From positions 372,001 to 436,000 of the forward strand of contig NZ_JACCFO010000001.1 in the NCBI RefSeq assembly GCF_013410565.1: DNA of 64,000 nt, read 5' to 3'. The stretch is from Streptomonospora nanhaiensis (lineage in GTDB: Bacteria; Actinomycetota; Actinomycetes; Streptosporangiales; Streptosporangiaceae). The notes below the pieces were generated by a model. The model was not told the origin of the DNA, did no database searches, and saw only the letters and a list, made by a program, of their open reading frames with translations. Position 1 is the first letter of the stretch. Each line of letters starts with the position of its first letter. Shown here piece after piece: positions 17,112 through 26,015 of the stretch. Position numbers and translations under genes: made by a program.

Positions 17112-17288
17112 TCAGAGCCTGTCGGCGTCGGCGAGAAAGGCCGCCCACTCGGCGGCGGGGAAGGCGAGGAACCCGGCCTCGCGGTTCCGGGTGTCGCGCA
17201 CCAGGGCCGTCCCGTTGTCGCCAACGCGGGCCTCAAGGCAGTCGCCCCGGGGGCCGCTGTAAGTGCTTTTACGCCACTGCGAATCCAT
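17112..17288 (-). CDS. DUF397 small protein, partner of the XRE regulator
   Basis: This 58-aa protein has the DUF397 pattern: WRKSTYSGPRGDCLEARV near the N-terminus, then VRDTRNREAGFLAFPAAEWAAFL. DUF397 proteins are encoded beside DUF5753-type XRE regulators throughout actinobacteria (the WhiJ-type pairs), where the small protein is thought to modulate the regulator. The ATG at 17288 has a strong GGAGGAG site and overlaps the end of the regulator gene by 20 bp, so translation is probably coupled. A terminator follows. Confidence 0.88.
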   Translation of the reverse strand: MDSQWRKSTYSGPRGDCLEARVGDNGTALVRDTRNREAGFLAFPAAEWAAFLADADRL

Positions 17289-18069
17289 CTCGAATCTCCT
17301 CCAATGCGGCCAAACTCCGGTCTGGATCGTAGCCCCAGCTCGCAAGCTCGGAGAACACGGTCGTCAGCCTTCTGACCTCGGCGGTCCTGACCTCCACAAT
17401 CGAACCCGTGGCATGCTCGCATTCCACGCGGGGGACTCGATCGTCAAAGGACAGGATGCGGAATGAGCCCGCCAATCGGCCGTGGTAGCCGATGCCATCA
17501 GGGAGAACCTGGATGCGGACGCGCTCTGAGAGGTCGATGAGGTGCTGCAGCTGCCGGTGCATGGTCTCGGAGCCGCCAACCGCGTACCGCAGGACGAACT
17601 CCGGGATGATGACCCGCACTGCGGCCTCAAGCTGCCGGAGCCGGTCGCACCGCGCTTCCACCAGCGCTTCGATCGCTTCCGGGTTCTCACCCGGCGACGC
17701 GTCACTGAACACTATTCGCGCGTAGTCAGGGGTCTGCAGCAGTCCGGGGACGTACAGGGGATTGAACGCCCGGATCTCGGTGGCCCGCTCCTCGCTCTCC
17801 CTGATGCGGTTCAGCCAGTCGGGATCTGAGGCCCGGTCTCGCGACTCGCGCCAGGCCGTCACGACTTCGCCGTTGGCTTCCAGCAGGGAGTCGAGCCGTT
17901 CGACGTTGGCGAGCGTGGTCGAACGGTAGCCCGACTCAAGCTTGCTGATCGTACTCTTCGCCAGGCTTGTCGCTGAAGCGACCTGCTCAAGAGTCAATCC
18001 CTTGCTGTTACGCCATTTTCGGAGAGTGGTCCCGAACTGGCGGTGATGCATGTTCATGTTGGCAAGCAT
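17269..18069 (-). CDS. XRE-family regulator with DUF5753 domain (WhiJ/Scr1 type)
   Basis: The 266-aa protein has an N-terminal helix-turn-helix at about 10-65 (GLTLEQVASATSLAKSTISKLESGYRS) and a DUF5753 C-terminal domain from about residue 90, with the hallmark FNPLYVPGLLQTPDYAR and later VLPDGIGYHGRLAGSFRILSF. This family includes WhiJ, which affects development in Streptomyces. Three nearby ATGs (18069, 18057, 18051) are possible starts and none has a clear ribosome site, so the exact N-terminus is uncertain by six residues. The gene faces two small plus-strand genes across 129 bp. GC is visibly lower here than in the flanks. Confidence 0.88.
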   Translation of the reverse strand: MLANMNMHHRQFGTTLRKWRNSKGLTLEQVASATSLAKSTISKLESGYRSTTLANVERLDSLLEANGEVVTAWRESRDRASDPDWLNRIRESEERATEIRAFNPLYVPGLLQTPDYARIVFSDASPGENPEAIEALVEARCDRLRQLEAAVRVIIPEFVLRYAVGGSETMHRQLQHLIDLSERVRIQVLPDGIGYHGRLAGSFRILSFDDRVPRVECEHATGSIVEVRTAEVRRLTTVFSELASWGYDPDRSLAALEEIRDGFAVA

Positions 18070-18198
18070 GTCACATGGTGTTGGCTTTTGGAGGCTACTT
18101 CTCCCAGTCCTTGCCCATCGCTGCCACCTGGCTTCTCCTGGCCGATTGACAGCGTGACCCTGGAGAGCGATGGGGATTTCCAGACAGGAGAAGAAACC

Positions 18199-18495
18199 AT
18201 GAGGCTGCCACCCGACCACATCATTGCCGCGCTTCCCTCAGATGTGGCAATACGGATCATCGACCTGAACGCGGTCAATCCGGCCTATTACGTCTGGCCG
18301 AGTATGGACAACGGGGAGTTCGGCGGTTCCTATTACGCCTCTCTCGATCCGGAAAAGATGCCCGCGGGGAAGAACTGGGCCCCGACTCTCGCTAGTCCCA
18401 CGCCCTGGCAGATGGAACGCCTTCTGGAGTACCCGCCGGACCGAGTGGAGGTGAAGAATTGGAAGGAAACGACAAAAATCACCCGCCGGGGCTAG
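18199..18495 (+). CDS. Small hypothetical protein divergent from the XRE regulator
   Basis: The 98-aa protein, MRLPPDHIIAALPSDVAIRI onward, is acidic, rich in Pro and aromatic residues, and has no membrane segment or recognised motif. The ATG at 18199 has GGAG at good spacing. It overlaps the next small gene by 37 bp in another frame. Position opposite an XRE/DUF397 pair suggests it is a target or third component of that locus, which is inference. Codon use is less GC-biased than that of neighbouring genes. Confidence 0.65.
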   Translation: MRLPPDHIIAALPSDVAIRIIDLNAVNPAYYVWPSMDNGEFGGSYYASLDPEKMPAGKNWAPTLASPTPWQMERLLEYPPDRVEVKNWKETTKITRRG

Positions 18496-18683
18496 CCGAC
18501 GAACTCCCCGAACCGCCCGGGAAATGGGCTTGCCGGCTGTGCGAGCGCGACGGCAACACCGGCCAGTGCTGCTCGTGGTGCGGCAACCCGCTGAGCGAGA
18601 ACGCCAACCTCCTCCCGCTCCCCGATGAGAGGCCCACACGGGTGCGGCCCTATCTCAACCGTCTCGACCACCTCGACGGCTGA
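18459..18683 (+). CDS. Small zinc-ribbon-like protein
   Basis: The 74-aa product carries paired cysteines, WACRLCERDGNTGQCCSWCGNP, that look like a CxxC/CxxC zinc ribbon, followed by a proline-rich tail ending RPYLNRLDHLDG. The start is TTG at 18459, preceded by GGAGG at 8-9 bases, and overlaps the previous gene by 37 bp, indicating coupling. No family is recognised. It probably works with the preceding small protein. The remaining gap to aroQ is 45 bp. Confidence 0.6.
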   Translation: MEGNDKNHPPGLADELPEPPGKWACRLCERDGNTGQCCSWCGNPLSENANLLPLPDERPTRVRPYLNRLDHLDG

Positions 18684-18728
18684 GACGGCCGAAGGGCCAC
18701 GGGAACCCCCGGTCCGCCGGGCCGGGGG

Positions 18729-19196
18729 TCACCCCCGCTCGGCGCGGCGCTCCTCGATGCGGGACAGGACCGCGCGCAGGCCCAGTTCGTAGCCGAACGG
18801 GCCGCATCCGGCGATGTAGCCCGCCGCCACCGGGGCCGTCACCGACGTGTGGCGGAACGGCTCGCGCGCGTAGACATTGGAGATGTGGACCTCGACGCAC
18901 GGGGTGTCCACGGCGTCGATCGCGTCGCGCAGGGCGATGCTGTAGTGGGCGAAGGCCCCGGGGTTGAGCACGATCCCGTCCAGGTCGCGCGCCCGGTGCA
19001 CGTGCTCCACCAGTTCGCCCTCGTGGTTGCTCTGCGCGCACTCCACCGCGACCCCCAGTTCGGCGCCCAGGTCGCGCACCCGGCGCTCGATGTCGGCCAG
19101 GGTCGCCGTGCCGTACTGGCCCGGATCGCGGGTGCCCAGCAGGTTGAGGTTGGGACCGTTGAGCAGCAGCACGGTGGTGGCGGCGGAGTCGGCCAT
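18729..19196 (-). CDS. aroQ: 3-dehydroquinate dehydratase, type II
   Basis: The 155-aa protein has type II features throughout: LLLNGPNLNLLGTRDPGQYG with the catalytic Tyr and lid Arg region, VECAQSNHEGELVEHVH, LNPGAFAHYSIALRDAI with the catalytic His, and EVHISNVYAREPFRHTS. It dehydrates 3-dehydroquinate to 3-dehydroshikimate, in the shikimate pathway or in quinate use. It stands alone, with no other aro genes beside it. The ATG at 19196 starts MADSAATTVLLLNG; upstream in-frame sequence is low-complexity and without support. Two direct copies of GGATCCGCGG (19225 and 19242) lie upstream. Confidence 0.95.
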   Translation of the reverse strand: MADSAATTVLLLNGPNLNLLGTRDPGQYGTATLADIERRVRDLGAELGVAVECAQSNHEGELVEHVHRARDLDGIVLNPGAFAHYSIALRDAIDAVDTPCVEVHISNVYAREPFRHTSVTAPVAAGYIAGCGPFGYELGLRAVLSRIEERRAERG

Positions 19197-19469
19197 CGCG
19201 GGCGGCCCTTTCTGGCTGCGGATCGGATCCGCGGACGACGTGGATCCGCGGAGGCGCAGGCGGCGCAGGGGCATCCTAGTGCCGCGCTCCCGCCGACCCG
19301 CCGGAAAGCGCCCCGGCGCCCCGGCGCTCCGTGCCGCGGCGCCCCGGCCCCGGAGCGCTCCGGCCGCCCGCGCCGCCGGAGCGCGCGGTCCCCCCGCAAC
19401 CCCCGCCCAACCCCGCCATCCGCCCGGAAACCACGGTTCAAGCCGCGCCGCACGGGCACATGATCCAAC

Positions 19470-21815
19470 GTGCGTGCCAAAGCCCCGACCTCCACCTACC
19501 GGCTCCAACTCGGTCCCGCCCTCACCCTCACCCGGGCCGCCGAACTCGTCGGCTACCTGCACCGCCTCGGCGTGGACACCGCCTACCTCTCGCCCATCCT
19601 CACCGCCGCCCCCGGCTCCGAGCACGGCTACGACGTGGTCGACCCCACCGAGGTCTCACCCGCCCTGGGCGGCGACCCCGCGCGCGCGGCACTGGTGGAG
19701 CGGCTGCGCGCGCACGGCATGGGCGTGGTGGTCGACATCGTGCCCAACCACATGTCGGTGGCCGCCCCGGCGGCCAACCCCTGGTGGTGGGACGTCCTGC
19801 GGCACGGCCGCGACTCCGCCTACGCGCGCTGCTTCGACATCGACTGGTCCCAGGACGTCCTCCAGCTCCCCGTCCTGGCCGACGACGGCGACGACGGCGC
19901 CGCCGCCCTGGCCAAGCTCGGGATCGCCGACGGCTGCCTCACCTACGAGGACCACCGGTTCCCGCTCGCCCCGGGCACCCACCGGGCCGGGGACAACCCC
20001 GCCGACGTGCACGCGCGCCAGCACTACCGGCTGGTGTCCTGGCGGCGCGCCCGCACCCGCCTGGACTACCGCCGCTTCTTCGACATCACCGGCCTGGCCG
20101 GGGTCCGCATGGAGGACCCCGACGTGTTCACCGCCGGCCACGCCGAGATCCTGCGCTGGGCCGAGCGCGGCGAACTCGACGGCCTGCGCGTGGACCACCC
20201 CGACGGCCTCGCCGACCCCGGCGCCTACCTGCGCCGCCTGCGCGAGCGCTTCCCCGGCTGGATCGTGGCCGAGAAGATCCTCGAACCCGGCGAGGACCTC
20301 CCCGCCTCCTGGCCCGTGGCCGGAACCACCGGCTACGACGCCCTGCGCGAGGTCTGCGGCGTGTTCGTGGACCCCGCCGGTGAGCCCGGCCTGACCGCGC
20401 TGGCCGACTCCCTGGGCGTGCCCACCGACCACGCCGCCGCCAAGGCCGAGGGGCGGCGCATGGCGGCGCGCGAACTGCTGCGCCCCGAGGTCGTGCGCAT
20501 CGCCGCCCTGCTGGACCACCCCGAGCCCGACCGGGCCGAGGACGCCGTGGCCGAACTCCTGGCGTCCTTCCCCGCCTACCGCAGCTACCTGCCCGAGGGC
20601 CGGGCCGCCTGGGACACCGCCCTGGCCCAGGCGCGCGCCGCCCGCCCCGACCTGGCCGACGTGCTGGCCGCCCTCGACGCCCGCGTGCGCGCCGAGCCCG
20701 AGGGCGAGCCGGCGCTGCGCGTGCAGCAGACCAGCGGCATGGTCATGGCCAAGGGCACCGAGGACACCGCCTTCTACCGGGCCACCCGCATGGTCGCGCT
20801 CAACGAGGTCGGCGGCGACCCCGCGCGCTTCGGCGTGCCCGTGGCCGAGTTCCACGCCGCCCAGGCCCGCCGCGAGTCCGCCTGGCCCCACACCATGACC
20901 ACGCTGTCCACCCACGACACCAAGCGCTCCGAGGACGTCCGCGCCCGCCTGGCCGTCCTCAGCGAGATCCCCGAGGAGTTCGCCGCCGCCGTGCGCCGCT
21001 GGCGCGAGCGCCGCGCCCTGCCCGACCCCGCCCTGGACCTGCTGGCCTGGCAGACCCTGGTGGGCACCTGGCCCATCAGCGCCGACCGCCTGCGCGACTA
21101 CCTGCTCAAGGCCGCACACGAGCAGAAGGTCCGCACGTCCTGGCTCGACCCCGACCCGGAGTTCGACGCCGAGGTCGCCGCCTGGCCCGAACGCGTGCTC
21201 TCCGACGACGACCTGTGCGCCGACGTCGCGGCGTTCGTGGGGCGCGTGCGCGCGGCGGGGTGGAGCAACGCGCTCGGCCAGAAGCTGCTCCAGTTGGTGG
21301 GACCGGGGGTGCCCGACGTCTACCAGGGCACCGAGCTGTGGGACCTCTCGCTGGTCGACCCCGACAACCGCCGCCCCGTCGACTTCACGCTGCGCGAGTG
21401 CCTGCTGGAGCGCCTGGAGCGCGGCCACGTGCCCGAGGTCGACGCCACCGGCGAGGCCAAGCTGCACGTGGTGCGCCAGGCGCTGCTGCTGCGCCGCGAC
21501 GGCGGCCGCGACCTGCGCGGCTACCTGCCGCTGGAGCCCAGCGGCCCGGCCGCCGCCCACGCCGTGGCGTTCGCGCGCGGCCCCGAGCGCGACGTGGCGG
21601 CCGTGGCCACCCGGCTGCCGCTGGGCCTGGCCCGCGCGGGGGGATGGCGCGACACCGTGCTGCCGCTGCCCACGGGCCCGGGCACCTGGACCGACCTGCT
21701 CACCGGGCAGGTCGTGGCCCCCGAGCGCACCGACGGCTTCTGCGCCGCCCGCCTGGAGTCGCTGCTCGCGCGCTACCCGGTGGCCCTGCTGGTGCGCCGG
21801 CAGCCCAGCGGGTGA
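19470..21815 (+). CDS. treY: Malto-oligosyltrehalose synthase
   Basis: The 781-aa GH13 enzyme rearranges the reducing-end alpha-1,4 linkage of maltodextrins to alpha,alpha-1,1, the first step of the TreYZ trehalose route. The conserved GH13 regions are visible: DIVPNHMS, GLRVDHPDGLADP with the nucleophile Asp, IVAEKILEPGE with the acid/base Glu, and TLSTHDTKRSEDVRARL. TreY-specific AKGTEDTAFYR and QKLLQLVGPGVPDVYQG are also present. The GTG at 19470 starts RAKAPTSTYRLQLG, the normal N-terminus of the family. treZ lies 1.7 kb downstream on the same strand; no treX is in the window. Confidence 0.96.
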   Translation: MRAKAPTSTYRLQLGPALTLTRAAELVGYLHRLGVDTAYLSPILTAAPGSEHGYDVVDPTEVSPALGGDPARAALVERLRAHGMGVVVDIVPNHMSVAAPAANPWWWDVLRHGRDSAYARCFDIDWSQDVLQLPVLADDGDDGAAALAKLGIADGCLTYEDHRFPLAPGTHRAGDNPADVHARQHYRLVSWRRARTRLDYRRFFDITGLAGVRMEDPDVFTAGHAEILRWAERGELDGLRVDHPDGLADPGAYLRRLRERFPGWIVAEKILEPGEDLPASWPVAGTTGYDALREVCGVFVDPAGEPGLTALADSLGVPTDHAAAKAEGRRMAARELLRPEVVRIAALLDHPEPDRAEDAVAELLASFPAYRSYLPEGRAAWDTALAQARAARPDLADVLAALDARVRAEPEGEPALRVQQTSGMVMAKGTEDTAFYRATRMVALNEVGGDPARFGVPVAEFHAAQARRESAWPHTMTTLSTHDTKRSEDVRARLAVLSEIPEEFAAAVRRWRERRALPDPALDLLAWQTLVGTWPISADRLRDYLLKAAHEQKVRTSWLDPDPEFDAEVAAWPERVLSDDDLCADVAAFVGRVRAAGWSNALGQKLLQLVGPGVPDVYQGTELWDLSLVDPDNRRPVDFTLRECLLERLERGHVPEVDATGEAKLHVVRQALLLRRDGGRDLRGYLPLEPSGPAAAHAVAFARGPERDVAAVATRLPLGLARAGGWRDTVLPLPTGPGTWTDLLTGQVVAPERTDGFCAARLESLLARYPVALLVRRQPSG

Positions 21816-22033
21816 CCGGTCTGCGGTGACCCGGCCGGCAGGTCGGCCGCCGCGGACGACGGTGGGAGGCCGTGCGCGGCGGCGGGTGCCGGGCCGGTGG
21901 GGGCGGCCTCACGGCCGGGTTCGCCCTCCGCGGCGTCGAACGCGGGCGCGAGCGCGGACAGCGCCGCGCGGAGCCGGTCGGGCAGGGCCCCGGAGGGCAC
22001 GACGCAGCGCGGCCCGGGCGGTGATCAGCGGCA

Positions 22034-22447
22034 GTGCCGCGTGTTCGCGCCCGCCGGCCGCTCGCCATCACCGGGTTCGGCACCGCGGCCTACCGGGGGG
22101 CGGGGGACCGGGGAGGGCGGGTGCTGGACGTGGTCGAGCACGACCCCCGCACCAGGGCCCCGATCCGGTTGAACGGCGTGTACGAGCGCGACGAGGCCGG
22201 CCAGGCCGCGTATCTGAGCGAACTGCTGGAGGTCTTCGAGACCGAGGGAGTGGACAGCGCGTTCGTGTTCCTGTTCGCCCAGCCCGGCTACCCGCACCGC
22301 CCGGACGGCGACCCCCAAGACGACCTGGACCGGGCCGGCCTGGGGATCGTCAAGTACCTCGACGGCCGCCGGGGGCGGACCTACCCCGACATGGAGTGGG
22401 AACCCAAGGCCGCCTTCGCGGCGGTGGCGCGGCGCTACCGGAGGTGA
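22034..22447 (+). pseudogene. 3' remnant of an 'abortive infection'-annotated hydrolase-like gene
   Basis: From about 22058 the frame reads ITGFGTAAYRGAGDRGGR, then LNGVYERDEAGQAAYLSELL, VDSAFVFLFAQPGYPHRP and YLDGRRGRTYPDMEWEPKAAF, and ends at 22447. This resembles, from memory, the C-terminal third of proteins of roughly 350-400 aa in streptomycetes that databases label abortive infection or glycosidase-like. The N-terminal part is absent: the preceding 240 bp to treY holds no compatible frame, and there is no good ribosome site before the GTG at 22034. I read it as a decayed gene fragment rather than a complete small protein. Confidence 0.5.
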
Positions 22448-22574
22448 CCGGCCCCGCGTACGGAGGCCGCGGCGCGGGGCCGGGCCGCGCCCCGGCGGCC
22501 CGCCCCCGACCGTCCGGTTGGCGGCCCCGGCCGTCCGCGCTGAGGGCGCGGCAGCGTCTAGGCTGGTAGCCGCC

Positions 22575-23459
22575 ATGACCTCCACCGACGGCTCCCGGCC
22601 CCCCGCACCGACCCGGCTGCGCATGCCCGCGCCCGTGCTCGCCGCCCTGGCCTGCCCCGTCTGCGGCGCCGGACTGGCCGCCGAGGGCGGCGGACTCGCC
22701 TGCGGCGCCGGCCACCGCTTCGACGTCGCCAAGGAGGGCTACGCCGGCCTGCTGACCGGCCACCGCCCCGCCACCACCGGCGACACCAAGGAGATGGTGC
22801 GCGCCCGCCAGGAGTTCCAGGAGGCCGGGCACTACGCCCCGCTGGCGGAGCGGCTCGCCGCCCTGGCCGCCCGGCACGCCCCCGCCGACGGGATCGTCGC
22901 CGACGCGGGCGCGGGCACCGGCTACTACCTGCGCGCGGTCCTGGACGCCCTGCCCGAGGCCGCCGGCCTGGCCCTGGACGTCTCCAAGTTCGCGCTGCGC
23001 CGCGCCGCCCGCGCCCACCCGCGCGCCGGGGCCGCCGCCTGCGACACCTGGCGCGGCCTGCCGCTGCGCCCGGCCAGCACCGCGCTGCTGCTCAACGTCT
23101 TCGCGCCCCGGCAGCCGGCCGAGTTCCACCGCGTCCTGGCCGCCTCGGGCGCCCTGGTCGTCGTCACCCCCACCGCCCGCCACCTCGCCGAACTGGTCAC
23201 CGCCCTGGACCTGGTCACCGTCGACGCGCGCAAGGAGGAGCGGCTGGAGGAGGGCCTGGCCGACCACTTCTCCCGCGCCCACCGCGAGGAGCTGGAGGTC
23301 GTCCTGCGCCTGGCCCCCGACCAGGCCCGCGCGCTGGTGGCCATGGGCCCCAGCGCCCGGCACCTGGACGCGGGCGGCCTCGACGCCCGGCTCGCGGCCC
23401 TGCCCGACCCCGTCGAGGTCACCGCCTCGTTCGCCCTCTCGGTGCACCGGCCCCGGTAG
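22575..23459 (+). CDS. RlmA-type 23S rRNA (guanine-N1)-methyltransferase
   Basis: The 294-aa protein has an N-terminal zinc-binding region (CPVCGAGL ... CGAGHRFD, about 28-50) and the linked KEGYAGLL motif. A Rossmann methyltransferase follows, with VADAGAGTGYYLRAV as motif I and LLLNVFAPRQPAEFHRVL in the middle. RlmA(I) and RlmA(II)/TlrB enzymes methylate G745 or G748 of 23S rRNA; the latter affects macrolide resistance. The sequence does not tell which site is used. It sits between treY and treZ, and a TAGGCT hexamer 10 bp before the ATG suggests its own promoter. Confidence 0.85.
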   Translation: MTSTDGSRPPAPTRLRMPAPVLAALACPVCGAGLAAEGGGLACGAGHRFDVAKEGYAGLLTGHRPATTGDTKEMVRARQEFQEAGHYAPLAERLAALAARHAPADGIVADAGAGTGYYLRAVLDALPEAAGLALDVSKFALRRAARAHPRAGAAACDTWRGLPLRPASTALLLNVFAPRQPAEFHRVLAASGALVVVTPTARHLAELVTALDLVTVDARKEERLEEGLADHFSRAHREELEVVLRLAPDQARALVAMGPSARHLDAGGLDARLAALPDPVEVTASFALSVHRPR

Positions 23460-23507
23460 CGCCGAACGCGGGCGTGAGCGGCCCGCCGCCGGGGTAGGAA
23501 CGGCGGC

Positions 23508-25286
23508 GTGACAACGCGCGAGGGGGATCCGTTCGAGGTCTGGGCGCCCGCCTGCGGGCGGGTGCGGGTGCGGGTGGGCGGGACCGACCACCCCCTGCGC
23601 CCCGTCGGCGGCGGCTGGTGGCGCTCGGCCGTCACCGCACGCACCGGCGACGACTACGCCTTCCTGCTGGACGACGACCCCACACCCCTGCCCGACCCCC
23701 GCTCGCTGCACCAGCCCTCCGGCGTGCACGGCCCCTCCCGCGTCTACGACCACGCCGCCCACACCTGGGGCGACTCCGCCTGGACCGGCCGCGCGCTGCC
23801 CGGGTCGGTCCTCTACGAACTGCACGTGGGCACCTTCACCCCCGAGGGCACCCTGGACGCCGCGATCGGCCGCCTGGACCACCTGGTCGACCTGGGCGTG
23901 GACCTGGTGGAGCTGATGCCGGTCAACGCCTTCGGCGGCGCCGACCACGGATGGGGCTACGACGGAGTGCTGTGGGGTGCCGTGCACGAGCCCTACGGCG
24001 GTCCCGACGCCCTCAAGCGGTTCGTGGACGCCTGCCACCGGCGCGGCCTGGGCGTGCTGCTCGACGTCGTGTACAACCACCTCGGCCCGGACGGCGCCTA
24101 CCTGCCCCGCTTCGGCCCCTACTTCGCGGGCGAGACCGCCTGGGGCCCCTCCCTCAACCTCGACGGCCCCGGCTCCGACGAGGTCCGCCGCTACGTGATC
24201 GCCAACGCCACCGGCTGGCTGCGCGACTTCCACCTCGACGGCCTGCGGCTGGACGCCGTGCACGCGCTCCGCGACTCCCGCGCACGCCACCTGCTCAGCG
24301 AGCTGAGCGCCGAGGTCGACGCGCTGGCGGCGGGCCTGCGCCGCCCGCTCAGCCTCATCGCGGAGTCCGACCTCAACGACCCCCGCATGGTCGCCCCGCG
24401 CGAGGCCGGGGGCCACGGCATGGCCGCCCAGTGGTCCGACGACCTCCACCACGCCCTGCACTGCGCCCTCACCGGCGAGGACCACGGCTACTACGCCGAC
24501 TTCCGCCCGCCCGAGGTGCTGGCGCACGTGCTGCGCCGGGTGTTCCTGCACGACGGCCGCTACTCCAGCTTCCGCGGCCGCGCCCACGGCGCGCCGGTCG
24601 ACACCGCCGCCACCCCCGGCCACCGGTTCCTGGCCTACCTGCAGAACCACGACCAGGTAGGCAACCGCGCCCGGGGCGACCGCATGGCGGCGGGCACCTC
24701 CACCGGCCTGCTGGCCTGCGGCGCCGCGCTGGTGCTGTGCTCGCCCTACACCCCGATGATCTTCATGGGCGAGGAGTGGGCGGCCGCCACGCCCTGGCCC
24801 TTCTTCGCCTCGTTCACCGACCCCGACCTGGCCGACGGCGTGCGCCGGGGGAGGCGCCGGGAGTTCGCCGCGATGGGATGGGCGGAGGAGGACGTCCCCG
24901 ACCCCATCGACCCCCGGACCCGGGAGAGGGCGGTGCTGTGCTGGGACGAACCCGAGCGCCCGCCGCACAAGGCCGTCCTCGGCCTCTACCGCGACCTGAT
25001 CGCGCTGCGCCGGGCCCGGCCCGAACTCGCCGACCCCCGCCTGGACCGCTTCGCCGTCGACGCCGACCCCGACGGCCGCGGCCTCGTGCTGCACCGGGGC
25101 GGCCTGCGCGTGGCCTGCAACCTGGGCGACGCCGAGCGCGAGCTCGGCCTGGACCGCCCGGCGCGCCGCGTGCTGCTGGCCTCGGCGCCTGATGAGGCAC
25201 TGGCGGGGGGCGCGGTGGTGCGCCTGCCGGCGGAGTCCTTCGCCGTGGTCGAGACCGGGGAGCCGACCCGGCATGACCGGAGTTGA
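23508..25286 (+). CDS. treZ: Malto-oligosyltrehalose trehalohydrolase
   Basis: The 592-aa protein has an N-terminal CBM48/E-set domain (FEVWAPACGRVRVRVGG) and a GH13 barrel with VVYNHLGPDG, LDGLRLDAVHAL (nucleophile Asp), LIAESDLND (acid/base Glu) and LQNHDQVGNRARGDR. The HGWGYDGV-like GADHGWGYDG is typical. It releases trehalose from the maltooligosyl-trehalose made by TreY. The start is GTG 48 bp after the methyltransferase; a -10-like TAGGAA lies just upstream. The pair gives a complete TreYZ pathway, needing only a debranching enzyme encoded elsewhere. Confidence 0.95.
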   Translation: MTTREGDPFEVWAPACGRVRVRVGGTDHPLRPVGGGWWRSAVTARTGDDYAFLLDDDPTPLPDPRSLHQPSGVHGPSRVYDHAAHTWGDSAWTGRALPGSVLYELHVGTFTPEGTLDAAIGRLDHLVDLGVDLVELMPVNAFGGADHGWGYDGVLWGAVHEPYGGPDALKRFVDACHRRGLGVLLDVVYNHLGPDGAYLPRFGPYFAGETAWGPSLNLDGPGSDEVRRYVIANATGWLRDFHLDGLRLDAVHALRDSRARHLLSELSAEVDALAAGLRRPLSLIAESDLNDPRMVAPREAGGHGMAAQWSDDLHHALHCALTGEDHGYYADFRPPEVLAHVLRRVFLHDGRYSSFRGRAHGAPVDTAATPGHRFLAYLQNHDQVGNRARGDRMAAGTSTGLLACGAALVLCSPYTPMIFMGEEWAAATPWPFFASFTDPDLADGVRRGRRREFAAMGWAEEDVPDPIDPRTRERAVLCWDEPERPPHKAVLGLYRDLIALRRARPELADPRLDRFAVDADPDGRGLVLHRGGLRVACNLGDAERELGLDRPARRVLLASAPDEALAGGAVVRLPAESFAVVETGEPTRHDRS

Positions 25287-26015
25287 CCGCCCCGGCCTCC
25301 GGCCCTCGGGATGTCATTCCGGGCCCGTGGGGAAGAGGGGCGACTCGCATGCTGGACGGTCGGAGTGGAGTGGGGCTCTGGGGCATCCGGTCGCCGGGCC
25401 TTGTCAACCGCTTAAGCGGACATAAGCCGCAACAGGGCGCCCTGTGGGCCGACGATCTGTCGTTTCTCGTCACCCGGGCCGTCCAGCCCGCAACCTCGCC
25501 CGGGCGATCGGCCACGGCGGGCCTGCTGCACCCTCGTCGGCTGCATCGCGGATACGGGTCGCCCGCCTCGGGCGCCGGTGACCGCAGGGCCGCGCGTCCC
25601 CCGCCGCCTTCGGCGCCCCGTCGCCGACCCCGCCGCACACGGCGGGTCCCGATGGCCGCCGAGCCCAGACACCCGCCGCCGTCGCCGCCCCGTCGCACCC
25701 TCAAGCCGCACGCGGGGAACCCGGTGATCGCCCGCCCCTGCCCGCCCGCCGGAGCCCGGCACCCCTCCTCCGGGCGCCGCCGGTTTCGCGATCCCGCTGC
25801 CGTTTTCCCGAGGCGCGGACGTTTCGGGTGATCCATTGCCGCATTGACGGGCTTGTCGCATTCTGCTTTGCTACACCATGCCCAATCCGGTGCCCATCCG
25901 CCCCTGACGGCGCTTCACCCCCCGGTGCCGACCCCCTGCGCCCCGGCGAGCACCCTCCGGCGCCCGGCGGACGCGGCCCCTCCCCGCCGCTCGCGAACGC
26001 GAAAGTGAGACTGGA
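25287..26015. other. 729-bp gap without a supported gene
   Basis: Several frames are open but none has a ribosome site with a plausible protein. The stretch 25380-25560 is less GC-rich and holds short palindromes such as CGCCCGGGCGA near 25498. The last 100 bp should carry the promoter of the FN3 gene. I see no terminator of note after treZ. Confidence 0.5.

Noticed and set aside
25283-25831. 182-codon plus-strand frame after treZ
   Set aside because: No ribosome site, biased Pro/Arg composition in its second half, no recognisable motif.
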